NCBI GenBank assembly: GCA_914767885.1
Contig: CAJZBQ010000012.1
Location: forward strand, 248,001 to 312,000
DNA: 64,000 nt
Reading direction: 5' to 3'
Source: Blepharisma stoltei
Lineage: Eukaryota > Ciliophora > Heterotrichea > Heterotrichida > Blepharismidae
The notes under the pieces: model-generated
Seen by the model: only the letters and a program-made list of their open reading frames with translations
Told to the model about the DNA's origin: nothing
The model's database searches: none
Shown: positions 10,960 through 21,819 of the stretch, piece by piece
Position numbering within the stretch: the first letter of the stretch is position 1
Layout: every line of letters begins with the position of its first letter
Translations under genes and position numbers: made by a program

Positions 10960-11205
10960 ATGAATATGTCAACATCTAAAGAAGTCGAGAAGTTCCAAGT
11001 AAGACTTATTCAGGATGATTTTAAATCCTTGTTCAACTATGAGCAAGCAGCGAACCTCCTTGATTCCTTCCGCTCTTTGGAGCTGAACTATCAGTCTTTC
11101 CAAAGCGGACTGGATTATAGATGCACATTGGTCGGGCACATCCCGTCTGAAGAACTCTCAGAAGTGTGGAAAAGTTCTTTGCCAAAAGGTCTTGTCTATA
11201 ATTAA
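10960..11205 (+). CDS. Small hypothetical protein (81 aa)
   Basis: No family recognised. The protein is hydrophilic and begins MNMSTSKEVEKFQVRL, with two conserved blocks also seen in the decayed copy at 8225. Divergence between the copies supports real coding in the past; the intact frame ends at TAA. No signal peptide or membrane segment. Confidence 0.6.
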   Translation: MNMSTSKEVEKFQVRLIQDDFKSLFNYEQAANLLDSFRSLELNYQSFQSGLDYRCTLVGHIPSEELSEVWKSSLPKGLVYN

Positions 11206-11878
11206 TTCGAAATTGTCTGTAGTTAATCGGTTTTGCCAATAATTAAAGCTTAGTTAATCATCAAAACGTCACCAAAATATGGACTTATGTTTAAAATGAC
11301 CTAAATTTTAAGCTTTTCTGTTCTGGAACAATCATTTTACTGATATTAAGCAATAGATAGGATTAAGTTGAGATAGGATAGAGAATGGTAGGATTTCAGA
11401 CTAAAACAGGTTTGAAGCTTTATTAGAGGAATTTGAGATCATTTAGTTTAGAGATTGACGACTAAATAACAAATAATGGCTCCTCAAGTAGTAATGAGAA
11501 TTTGAGTTTATTAAAGAAATTTGTTGAAATTAAGATTAAATGAAAGCTATCAGAAGAGCAAAAGGGTTTCAATGTGTAAATAAAGAAGATTTTAGATATT
11601 TATATTAGCAATTCAAAAGTTAATGCATATTTATTCACAGCTTAATAAACCTTTTATTTATAAATGCTTTTAATAAATATGATTTTGAAGTAAACAAATT
11701 GCTATCTTTCAAATTTACTATAATTATATAAATAGACAATCATTTTATTATAATTCTTATCTCGATTTAATTCGAAACGCAGCAATTTCAATTATTTTAT
11801 TTTCAACTATATTTATTCTCATATCTATTAACAAAATCTCTCGAATATTAATTTTTAGCTAGTTGCTTGTAAATTAGA
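11206..11878. other. Intergenic spacer
   Basis: AT-rich. The first ~130 bp are matched by the flank of the duplicate at 8853-9000. Nothing else supported. Confidence 0.4.
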
Positions 11879-14874
11879 ATGGCGAAAGTATATAGATTGG
11901 CAACCTTACTAGAGACCGAAAATCGCATCACATCTCTTGAGTGCATCAAAGGCAAAATCTACACTGGAGACTCCAGAGGCCAAATCCTTTCCTATTCTCT
12001 CATAAGAGCAGGAACTCCCGAAGAAACTCTAGCTTCAACACAAATCGGAAGCAAGCTTGGCAAATCTCGTATAGAAAAGCTTAAAGGTGATAAGGAAATC
12101 AATATCTTATACGCGTTTTCTGAAGGAACTCTGGTAGCCTTCGATCTTGATCTCCTTGAAGAAGTTCAAAGTTTTGGGAAAAATTTTAGTGGATTTGCTG
12201 TAAATGGGTATTACTCAAAAATTAAATTAATTGTCTGCAGATATGTTTTAAACTAATTTAAATGGAAATTATTTTCATATTAGCTATCAAATAAAACATT
12301 ATTTTTTTTTACAAAATTCCATGTATAAATTTTTCCTTATGAAGATATCTTGAGCCTGTAAATGAGCATCCAAATTTTCACGGTAAAATCTGTACAGTCC
12401 AGAAAAGGAAAATTACAACTTACAACTGGAGTCCAAGCTTGAGAAACAACCGAAATAGGCTTGGTGGGTATTTAGTTGATAAAGATAATTTTATGATCCC
12501 CGATGTTCCAGCAGTCATTGTCTGGTATGGTACAAATATTTGCATTGGATTTCACAGAAGGAATTATCTAATCATCAACTCCGAGGACGGTAGAATTACT
12601 GATATTCAGGTCCCTTCCGCTACCACAAACTACACTCCTTATATAAAAGTGGTTGGGAGTGAATTTTTCTGTCTATGGGGAAACAATTTGCTCCTGCCGT
12701 TTGATTCTGATACAGGTCAAAATGCTATGAGAAACCCTATAAGCTTTGCAGAATCCAAACATTTGGTAAGCGCAGGGTACCATGACCCTTATTTGACTGT
12801 AATGACTGAAAACAGTATTGAAGTATTTAATGCGATTGATGGAATGCCAGTCCAACAAGAGTCCTTACCTCAAGGATCTGCAGCCCTTGCCCTTGCAGAC
12901 ACTGATTATCCTATGATTTGTGCAACAACTGCAGGAATAATGACTTTAAGACCTGTCCCAGTAAATGAGCAAATCACAAAACTGTTGACTGACTGTAGGA
13001 TCCCAGAGGCTAGAGCTTTAATAGAAAAGCATATAGATCCCACCGCATTAGATGCTGATGCCCAATATGAGCAGTTTAATTTAGACGCTGCTTGGTGCTT
13101 ATTCAAAGAATTGAGATTCAAGGACTGTATTGATTATTTTATGCCGACTAATTTTGACCCAAGAGATATCATGAGCTTATTCCCTGAATACTGTGACGAA
13201 AAAGTATCAAGAGCTTGCATGACCCAAACAAATATAAGGCAGGTCGTTAGGAATAATTTAGCAAAAAAAGGAAACTCATTTGACTCAAGAAATATATCAG
13301 AAGCTGAATATGATAGAATTCTGACATGCAAATTTTATGTTATCACACTGCTGCAGCAGAAAAGAGAACCAATCTTCAAGCCACCAAAAGCTGCAAGAAC
13401 TGTTGGAACTTATCAATTTTTAAATTCGCCTTTTTCAGTGAACAGACTTACTGCAGACCCAATAACAAGAGATGAAGCTTTAGAAATGATAGATACTTTT
13501 CTGCTTAAATGCATTGTAGATATCGGCTCAGAAGATAGATCAGCTTCAAAATTTATTGACCACTTCAAAAGGACTCATTTAACCATGCTAGAAGGGCTAT
13601 TTGATCCCCTTTATAAGCCTCAGCTAAACTTCAATGAATCTGAGAGATATTTAAAAGAGAAAAAAGACCCATATGCTTTAGCAATGCTCTATGAAGCTTT
13701 TGTCAGAAAAGTCGAAGCATTAAAAATATTCAGGGAGCTTGGAGCAGACAACAATAAAGGTATCCAAGAGCAAGCAGCAAAACAAACGGTCAAAGTTCTG
13801 TTAAAAGTTAGTGACAAGCAAACCATTTTTGAATATTCCCAATGGGTTCTGAATGCTTTTCCTTTGATTGGTCTTGAAGTGTTCACATCTCCTGATGAAA
13901 CCCATCATATCTCTTATGATACAGTTTTAGAACATTTGGCGACTTTCGAAAGAGAAGTCCCGCTGGTAGAAATTTATCTGAAATGGCTTGTAGAAGTAAA
14001 GCTTATTGATGCTGAAAGGTTCCATACAAGACTTGCACTATGCTATATTGATAAGCTTTTCAGGATGCTACCGAGAGACAGCTTCAATGATGTTCCACCT
14101 GAAGGGGTAAATACTAGCACATTTATTAAGTATGGAAAAGATTTGTTGATGTTTTTGGAGACGTCTAAAAACTACAGGGGCTCAACTATTTTGGAGGAAA
14201 TTAGAAACTCATGGCTTATTGAAGCTGAAGTGCTACTGCTATCAAAAGAAAAGCGCCATATGGAAGCTCTGCATATTTTAGTTAATAATGGAATGCTAAA
14301 AGGAGATTTTGAGAAAGCTGAAAAATACTGTATTACGCATTGTGACAATTTACTAACCCAGCTCCTCAAAATCTACATCGAAAAAGCCTTGAATTATGAA
14401 ACCTTAATGAAAGAGTCACAAGAGCCAAAAATGCATGATGACGCTCAAAACATGCTGATGCGATTCCAAAACTGCGCCTTTAAACTTCTACAAAAATATG
14501 CCACAAATCCTGAGTTAAACCCTTTACTTGTTATGGATATCATTCCTGACCACTGGTCTCTATCTGCAGCTACAAGCAACTCTTTGCAACTGTATTTGCA
14601 TGTAGCCCTTTCTCATTCTTTACACACAGGCCGTGTAACCAAAATCATTAAGCATTTATCAGACATGGACGCCATTCAAACTGAATGTGAGTGGTACAAT
14701 TGCAGAAAATCAAGTGTAAGGATTTCGAATGAAAGACTTTGTGATCTTTGCAAGAAAAGAATTTCTGATAGGCCATTTGCAGTGTATCCAAATGGAAAAG
14801 TCGTGCATCAGTCATGCACAAAGTCTCCAAATATTTGTCCAGTTACACTTACCAATTTCGAAAATTTAACATAA
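11879..14874 (+). CDS. VPS39: VPS39/VAM6-like HOPS-CORVET tethering subunit
   Basis: 963 residues after removal of one IES (12242-12345). The family tethers late endosomes and vacuoles through Rab7-type GTPases. The N-terminal part is a CNH/beta-propeller region with phrases such as ITSLECIKGKIYTGDSRG and KRKITTYNW; the middle is an alpha-solenoid with clathrin-repeat style (PYALAMLYEAFVRKVEALKI); the C-terminus has the zinc-binding module CRKSSVRIS, LCDLCKKR, VVHQSC and CPVTLTNF. It could instead be the TGFBRAP1/Vps3 paralogue, since the two are hard to tell apart by eye. No TGA codons are used in the long second part. Confidence 0.85.
12242..12345. other. IES, 104 bp, in the VPS39-like gene
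   Basis: Direct repeat AGATAT at both borders (12239-12244 and 12343-12348) containing TA. Excision converts a stop-ridden stretch into LIVCRYLEPVNEHPNFHGK, continuing the propeller in frame. Confidence 0.88.
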
Positions 14875-14976
14875 ATTAGCTATTTTAATAATTTTCATTG
14901 AAATAATTTAAAATCAAAGGTTTTAGATAAAAAATAAGTACCCAACCATCTTAAATAGGTGATTTAATTAGTTATA

Positions 14977-16209
14977 ATGAAAAGAGCATTAAAAATTTTT
15001 GATTTGAGAAGTGACACTGTTACTAAACCAAATGCCAAGATGCTCCAAGCTATGTTTAATGCTGAAGTAGGAGACGATGTATATGGCGAAGATCCTACAG
15101 TCAATAGACTTCAAAAGAAATGTGCAGAAATTTTTGGAATGGAAGCAGGGCTGTTTGTTGCAAGTGGGACAATGGGAAATTTAGTAAGTCTTCTTACGCA
15201 TTGCAAAAGGGGTGAAAGTGTCATACTTGGGGATAGATCACATATAAATGTATATGAGCAAGGTGGGATTTCTGCATTAGGAGGCATTTTCCCAACCCCA
15301 GTTCCAAATCAAGAAGATGGCACTTTAAGAACTAGTGATATTTTAAGCAAAATATTAAAAGAAAATATTCATTTTTCAAGACCAAAAGTCATTGCAATAG
15401 AAAATACTCATAATATATGTGGAGGAAAAGCATTAAACGTTGACTATATAAGAGAAATTGTTAGAATCAAAGAAGAAAACAAATTAAAACTTCATATAGA
15501 CGGAGCTAGAATTTTTAATGCTTATTATGCTCTAAAAGAAACAAACAATCGATTAGACCCTAAAGATTTAACACGTGGAGCTGATTCAGTTAATATTTGT
15601 TTCTCAAAAGGACTTTGCTGCCCGATAGGGTCTGTTATTGTAGGAAGTGAAAGTTTCATTCAAGAAGCTCTGAGAAACAGAAAAATTGTGGGAGGAGCTA
15701 TGAGGCAAGTCGGGCATGTGGCCGCTGCTGCATTAGAGGCACTTGATTCAGTAGAAGAGATATAGAGGTTTCCTCTATATAGCGCTGAAAGCGCAGACAT
15801 TTTCCCAGGAGCTTTCCAAGTTCGTCGGACCAAATCGCTTTTTGGTCCGACCAAGGCATTGATTTGGTGCAACCAACCGATAAATTCCGATCAGAATTTA
15901 TCGGCATTACAGCGCCAAACATAGAAAACTTCTATAATTACAAGTGACCATTTAAAAACAAAAAAACTATATAAAGGACTTAAAGAAATAGGCTGTGATG
16001 TAGATGCACCGACTTCTAATATATTGTTATTTACGCCTCCAAAACCGTTTTTGCCGAGCCAGTTTGTGACTTTAATGAAAGAAAGGAATGTGCTTGGAAG
16101 TGTGGCGTATACAAATAAAATCAGATTTATTCCAAATTCTGGAACTTCAAATGAAGATATTAATGAACTTTTGGAAATTATAAAACAAATTATAAAGACA
16201 AAGGCTTAA
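14977..16209 (+). CDS. Low-specificity L-threonine aldolase
   Basis: 352 residues once a 174-bp IES is removed. PLP enzyme splitting threonine or allo-threonine to glycine and acetaldehyde. Family signatures are clear: DLRSDTVTKP, VGDDVYGEDPTVNRLQ, SGTMGNLVSLL, HIDGARIFNA and NICFSKGLCCPIGS, with the PLP-binding Lys in FSKGL. After the IES the protein continues ITSDHLKTKKLYKGLKEIG. No targeting peptide is obvious, so cytosolic is likely. Confidence 0.94.
15761..15934. mobile_element. IES, 174 bp, with inverted ends and two internal hairpins
   Basis: Ends form an imperfect inverted repeat of about 27 bp (TATAGAGGTTTCC against TATAGAAGTTTTC). The interior has two perfect palindromic arms: CGGACCAAA...TTTGGTCCG and CGATAAATTC...GAATTTATCG. 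More GC than nearby IESs. Excision at TA gives GAG-ATA-ATT-ACA-AGT in frame. Confidence 0.87.
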
Positions 16210-16390
16210 TAATTTTAAAAGGAGGATTTCCTTATAATACTGTTTATCTGCCGAACTAACATTCTTAATATAAATTTTTAAAAATCTCTATGATGAAATG
16301 AAATCTAATTAAGACTTGTTTCTTTAAATATTATATTAAAATTTAAAATGTTAATTAAATGCTTAAAGATTCGTTTTTTATCTTATAAAT

Positions 16391-17777
16391 ATGTTAATCG
16401 CATTTTTATTATGTGCAATCAAGCAAGCTGTCTCAAGTTCATCAAGTGGGATCACCCTGTCTGGAACTGAGCCTACTTTCATCTTTAATCAAGATGATCA
16501 TCCTTTTCAAATAGACCTCATAAATGCAAAACTTCAGCTTGGAAACGGCGAGCAAAATTGCATCGAATATGAAGAGGGAGAAAACATCTATATAAACGCG
16601 AATGAAATATTTATAAGTAGTCATAGTATTTCAAATTTAATCGGTAATTATTAATATTTTTTATCAAAAATTAGAATTTCAACGTTGTAATCTGACCTAT
16701 ATTATATAAAAAAGTATAGCAGGCGACACTGCATTTGAGGTAGAAAACACATTTTCCTTAAATGGCGTCAACCAATGGCGTCTAATCCATTCTGAAGATT
16801 TCACATCACCAACTGGCTGGTCAAACAATGCAAACTCTGAATGTGCAGGCATCGTGATGCTTGGAGGTTACTGCCAATTCTCATCCTCTGAAGTCGCAAA
16901 AACTTTTTTAGATCTCCCTTCTCATAGCAGCATCAAAATTAAGGCAACTTTTCATTTTATTGATGCATGGATCGGAGAAGCTGCATACTTAAAAGTTGAC
17001 CTAGAAGGAAAGTATGAGTACGTATGGAATGAGTCATATAAAGCAGGACAAGCCAGCAGTGGAATAAAGTGTCATCATTTTTTTAGAAAAATTTATTTAT
17101 TAGATTAGATTAGATTAGATTATGCCATTCGCTTTCGCAAGGGCCGGGGATTTGTACCCTGCACGCTCATCATCCCTGAGGGATCCCGGCGGACACCCTT
17201 CCCCGTCGTCGCAGGCGAGGCTTCGCGCACCAGTCTTGACTTCCATGGCTCCTGGAGTCTAAGGGCCAACCACCTGGGTCGAAACTCCCAGTTTCTCGTT
17301 AGGCAAATACCGTCTTCAGGGTCTGAGGGTCATATTGCCCATCAGACATTGGCCGACCTTACCCTTTCCAATGGTTGTACCGGAGGAAAAACTCTAAGTC
17401 CAGGGATTAGCTCCCTGGGCCCGAGGAAAACCCAGCCCGACTATACATAAGGATTACCGGCCCCTTTCCACCTAAATCCTCAACACTGGGCCGTTGCCTA
17501 CTGCTGTTGAAGAAATAGGGTCGAGAGGTCGGGTGGTCTGTCGTCACCATTTTTATGTATATAAAAATTTATTTATAAAATACTTATTTAATAATAAAAC
17601 TTTTGCTGAATAAACATATGTGGAGCTCATCATGCAGAAGGAAAATTCAGCAGTGATATTGAAGTAAACTTGCCTCATAGTGATAGCAGCCTAAGTGTTG
17701 TGTTCGGGACTACACTTGACCAAGATCCTTGCGATGAAAGCTGGGGAGTTTCGAGTTTCGAGATTTTCATTAGATAA
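16391..17777 (+). CDS. Secreted ciliate-type protein, function unknown
   Basis: 256 residues after removing two IESs (70 and 546 bp). It starts with a signal peptide (MLIAFLLCAIKQAVSSSS). The mature part has aromatic/Gly/Cys motifs (WRLIHSEDF, GWSNNANSEC, MLGGYCQF, HFIDAWIGEAAYLKVD, CGAHHAEG, and WGVSSFEIFIR at the end) resembling large families of ciliate extracellular or surface proteins with beta-sandwich domains. I cannot name the domain. Confidence 0.8.
16645..16714. other. IES, 70 bp
   Basis: TA at both borders. Excision yields GGT-ATA-GCA-GGC and bridges NLIG to AGDTAFEVEN in the secreted-protein gene. Internal stops in all relevant frames. Confidence 0.85.
17065..17610. other. IES, 546 bp, containing a retroposon
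   Basis: Bounded by the direct repeat GAATAAA with a TA pointer. Excision joins SSGI to NICGAHHAEG in frame. Most of its length is the retroposon at 17101-17562; without it the IES would be only about 70 bp. Confidence 0.88.
17101..17562 (-). mobile_element. Retroposon inside an IES
   Basis: GC-rich insert flanked by a 14-bp duplication AAAAATTTATTTAT (17087-17100 and 17563-17576). On the minus strand it starts TATACATAAAAATGGTG and ends in four TTAGA-type repeats. Near-identical to the outer element at 6422-7490. Confidence 0.85.
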
Positions 17778-17821
17778 AACAATAAATTTTACTTGAAAAA
17801 TTAGTTAAAAAGTGTGATTAG

Positions 17822-18001
17822 TTAAGCTAGAACTGGGTGCGAAATGTTAGGGTCATGAAGTTGAGCGAATCGTCTGTTCTTTCTGTACTTCAAATCGCAA
17901 CCACGAAGAGACTCGTGCAATTGCTTCTTTGGTCTCTTAATACCATTTCTATGGTTCTTGTGTCCTTGGTTGTGACTGGAGTGTACCTTTTCCTTAGCCA
18001 T
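17822..18001 (-). CDS. RPL29: Ribosomal protein eL29
   Basis: 59 residues, typical of this very short large-subunit protein. The start MAKEKVHSSHNQGHKNHRNG and the block IKRPKKQLHESLRGCDLKY match the eukaryotic family (usual start MAKSKNHTTHNQ). Strongly basic. It stops at TAA, 45 bp from the convergent secreted-protein stop. No intron needed. Confidence 0.92.
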   Translation of the reverse strand: MAKEKVHSSHNQGHKNHRNGIKRPKKQLHESLRGCDLKYRKNRRFAQLHDPNISHPVLA

Positions 18002-18023
18002 TTACTTTATTACAAATGAAATT

Positions 18024-18464
18024 TTAGTTATGATTTTTTGACAGCTTAAAAGGCTTTGTGTAATAATTCATTTTTGCTCTCAAGAGTAAGCCCTTCATTG
18101 CTTTCGAAGCAGCAATTGAATCATAAGTACTCCCAGCTTTTGTTTTTATTAATAAATTTGCCTGTCTTACTACCAATAGCTGAGCAGCTTCTAAGTGATC
18201 GTTTTTGATAGCAATATATAGTGGAGTAATTCCGGACTAAATAAATATTACATGATCTTTTGCATCAATAAATGTTCCATAATCTAGCAGAAGAGTTATA
18301 ATACTTACATAGTTTCTTTTAGCTGCCCAATGAAGCCCAGTTTGTCCAGCTGTATCAAAAGCAAGTGCAAGCCATCTATTCGCGACCAAAAATTTTTTGA
18401 CTTCTTCATCTAGTCCTAATTTGCAAAACATTATGAATTCTTCACTTTTGGGATAAGAGGGCAT
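18024..18464 (-). CDS. Ankyrin-repeat protein
   Basis: 141 residues after removing a 15-nt intron. Repeats are visible: AGQTGLHWAAKRNYVSIITL and SGITPLYIAIKNDHLEAAQL; a third, less regular repeat follows. Such proteins are protein-interaction adaptors; no catalytic domain accompanies it. It starts at MPSYPKSEEF, directly abutting a retroposon-like tip at 18466, and lies 22 bp upstream of eL29 on the same strand. Confidence 0.85.
18237..18251 (-). other. 15-nt intron
   Basis: GTAATATTTATTTAG interrupts the ankyrin gene between H and S (KDH/SGITPLY). It contains an in-frame TAG, and its removal restores the repeat. Confidence 0.88.
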
Positions 18465-18465
18465 A

Positions 18466-18973
18466 TATTAAAATAGGGCGGCGAATCAATCCATCCTCTT
18501 ATCTCCTCTAGCCGACATCTGAAAGGTGCGGAGACCTTGAGTAAGGGATGCTGGAGTTCGATATGTGTATCCAGCTAGGTTTTTCCTGATTTTGCGAAGC
18601 GCAATGTCAGATCGGCCGTCCGCAGGCTTTGTCCAATACCAAGTTCTTACCATAGGAAGCTGGAAAGAGGTTTCCCACTAGTGTCAATGGCTGTTGTCTT
18701 GACCAATCGTGACTATTGCACAGCATGAATCCTTGGGCTAAGAATTTTTATTTTTGCCGAGGGTCGACCATAAATTCAACCCTTTTTGAATTTAAATGGT
18801 GGCGGCCCTGTTGATGATGCATGGTGTGGTGACTCAAACTTTCAGACTGCTAGGTAGCATGTGCTGGCTGGAGCAAGGCTTTGAAGAACATGCTACAATT
18901 GCCGGCGAAGCAGACAGTGGAGTGTTATGGAAGAGAATAAGGATCTTCAACCCACCAAGAGCTTTTCTTTAAT
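18466..18973 (+). mobile_element. GC-rich retroposon-like remnants
   Basis: Starts with ATATATTAAAATAGGGCGGCG, a slightly altered copy of the retroposon tip. A second tip-like start (AATTTAAATGGTGGCGGCC) occurs at 18791 and opens a 58-codon frame ending TAA at 18973, next to TAATCTAATAAA resembling a retroposon tail. No domain recognised. Confidence 0.45.
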
Positions 18974-19430
18974 CTAATAAATGTATAAGGGATAATGAGG
19001 ATTTTTTGGAACAAGCTTGTCAAGGCTGATGAAGTCATAATATGAGAGCTTAAGCTGGTTTAGGTGTTTTATACATGTCAAAGCTTTGGCTCTTAGCTCA
19101 AATTTAGAGGTTTCTAGAAGCTTTTCTATTTTTGGACTTCTTAAAGAAGATTGAGGCTCTAATAGCGGTACTGGTTCTGTAGCGCATCTAGATATTATAG
19201 GCTCATCAAAATCTTCATTTGAAATATCATAATATGTACGAGGAAGCTGGACATCTCCTAGTAAAGCATGAGTGAATCTATGTTTTTTCATTGAATACCT
19301 CTCATTAAAGCTATCTTTTTTCTCAGTAGTAGGCTCTGCATGCTTTTGCCTAGCATCAAGTATGTTAGCTGTTTTTAGTCTTCTTTCTTTATTAACTAGA
19401 TTTAAATATACTGGGCTTATTTAATTTCTC
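18974..19430 (-). CDS. Hypothetical protein, 5' end unresolved
   Basis: The clear part reads from MKKHRFTHALLGDVQLPRTYYD at 19291 to a TAG at 18974, but the frame stays open and protein-like further upstream (ILDARQKHAEPTTEKKDSFN). Farther up, a possible 16-nt intron GTATATTTAAATCTAG and a stop leave the start uncertain. Hydrophilic, no motif. The stop codon overlaps the tail of the adjoining retroposon remnant. Confidence 0.6.
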
Positions 19431-20405
19431 GCATTATAGCTAATATAATGATTAAGAATTCAAAGAAATAATTTTTGCATTTGATTAATGCTAGAATCAG
19501 CATAATCAAGCTTAATTCCCAATCACAATTTGCCTTTTTTTAAGCTCCAGATTTGGAGGTAGGTAATTATTTTCAAAAGCTATGGATCGTCGAGGGTAAT
19601 GAAAAATCGGAAATCGATTTAAGCTCTCGGAAGTCTCTGAACGCTTTGTAAGACCTAATGTTCTTGTTGTAAAAGCACTGTACATAGGATTCGTTTAGCG
19701 TGGATTCTCATTATGTTGCATGAACAGAAATTTGCTGGCTGAGAGTTTCTATAATATTTAATGAATAAATGCTGCTCCTCATGGACGAGGTCTTACACTC
19801 ACTGCCTGATCCAGGGATGCTAGATCACCATTCCGTGCGTCAACGGTGTTTGCCTCCTGAAAATTCGAAAAAAAAATCCTAGTCAAGTTTTGGACCAAAA
19901 TAGAGCTTGAAGCCCAAGACGCAATGCCTGATATTGCTCATTGGTCAATTATATGTGGCCTTTCTGGGTGTTTTCTTTCCAACTCCCACTAACCATCTCT
20001 CTTCAGGGTAAAAGTTGATCTGGACACGAGTATGTGGCTGGCTAACCCGGCCAGATGCATATATCTGAACGCCTTCCTCCCTTCCCTTCCAAAAATTCCC
20101 AGGATTTTTCAAGCAGCAGGCCTTAAGAGGGAGGCTGTTTCTCCCACCATTTTAATGTCTACGGACTCGTTTTGTCATACTTGATATAATGTCTATAAGT
20201 TGCCTTTGGTGTTTTTTTGATATTTTCTAAATGTAACGCAGGAGAGTTGGATTTTGAAATTGGGAGCGTTCTCAAGCCCAATCGATTTTCTCGGCCAAGT
20301 GGCTGCATTATATTGATTAAAATGAAATTAGCCCAAAAAAAAGGAAAACAATTGTTAAGAATAAATAATGTTATGATAATTATGATACGAATACTCTCAT
20401 AGCTC
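19431..20405. other. Spacer holding a decayed retroposon
   Basis: About 19755-20160 is GC-richer and ends CCACCATTTTAATGTCT, the minus-strand tip of the retroposon family, with further similarity to the copies at 6484 and 7492 (CTTTCCAACTCC, TAACCCGGCCAGATG). The rest is AT-rich with no gene. Confidence 0.5.
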
Positions 20406-21620
20406 TTACCATTTTAGAATTCGTGTTAAAACGCCCTTTGGCATCCTATGCTCTCTAATTTTCGTCATCTCTTCCGGAGCAAATTGTAAAAGAGTTGAGA
20501 GCACATTAATAAGCCTGTCCTGTACATCCAATTCATCTGTACAGAAATACTGTATCAGCACATGCTTAAGATACGGCACATTTATTGATTTTTTTATTTC
20601 TGACTGCAACTGCTTTATTTCTCTGCTTTTTTCTTGTGCCACAAAATCTTTTTCTTGCTGTAGGTGCATGAGTGTCCCTTGAAACTCCTCTTGTTTTTTG
20701 CTCATTTCTACTTTAAGTCTTGAGATTTGGACTTTCATTTCTTCCTTTTCATGCATTAAAGCATCACAAGTGGCTCTCCATGCTTTTTCCTGTGTCTGCA
20801 GTTCATTTCTAGCGTGAAGTAGCCTTCTTGTGATATCAACAAGGCTTCTTTGGATTGTCCCTAAATGTTCTCTTAAATCTAAAGCATCTCCTTCTGAAGT
20901 TTTTTTTACAAAATTGCTGATACTTTTTTGCATTGAGTTGAGCTTATTGTTATCAATTTCATCGTCTAATACAAATCCCATAACTTTTTCGTATAGTTCT
21001 GCGCTTTCGTCAATTAAGCACCGGACTAGTCCTACTGGGCGGGATTTTTCACGGCTTTCTATTTCATCAAAGCGGATTTGAAGGTCTCTGTAAGCTTGTT
21101 GTAAAGTTTGGTTTTTTTCTTCATAGGCGTCCATGTTTTCTTGGAGCCTCTTCATCCTATCTTCATATTGCCTAACAATATTAGCTGCTTGTTCAGCTTG
21201 GATTTTTTTATTGCAAGAGTTATCAAGAACTTCAGGATTTTGCCCTTTTGCTACAAAAGTTCCTTCGACACATCAATAGTTCCCTTTTCTAGTTCTCCAG
21301 CATGTATAGATTTCTGTGTCAATTTTAACTCTTGCCAAGATCTCGATGATGTCTTCTTCTTTAGGTGGCTCATATTTTAGAAGTTTATTGAGTCTGCCTT
21401 GTGTTTCTGCTAGCTTTATGTGTAGAGCTTCTTTCTCGTTTTCTAGTTCTTCTTGCTTGGATTTTAATGACTTTGTGTGCTGACCTTGCTTGATTAATAG
21501 AAGCTTCAGCCTGTCGTTTTTTTGCTGAAGGGCATCAATAGTGACTTCAAGATTTTCTTTTTCTGAGGGGGCATCGGATACAACTGAACTCCCTGGACTC
21601 CCATCCATTCTGTTCTCCAC
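20406..21620 (-). CDS. GRIP-domain coiled-coil protein (golgin)
   Basis: 404 residues. Most of the chain is heptad-rich coiled coil (e.g. VTIDALQQKNDRLKLLL, MKRLQENMDAYEEKNQTLQQ). The C-terminus has a GRIP-like domain: INVPYLKHVLIQYF...DRLINVLSTLLQFAPEEMTKI, which in the family binds Arl1-GTP and targets the trans-Golgi. One in-frame TGA (21273-21275) must be Trp. No IES or intron required. Confidence 0.88.
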
Positions 21621-21819
21621 TTTATTAAATTATAAGCTTTGATACGTTTTATCATCATAATAATAAGTAAATCTATAACTAAAAATTTTATTTTTAGCTT
21701 AGCATATATTAACCCTTTTTAATTATCTAGATTTTAAGTCCTGTCTTATAATTTAGGATTAAAATTAGCCTAATAGAGGATAATAAAATGAAGGATATAA
21801 TTAAGAATCTTACTTTAAA

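Noticed and set aside
17837-18019. Plus-strand hydrophobic frame
   Set aside because: It is the antisense of ribosomal protein eL29.
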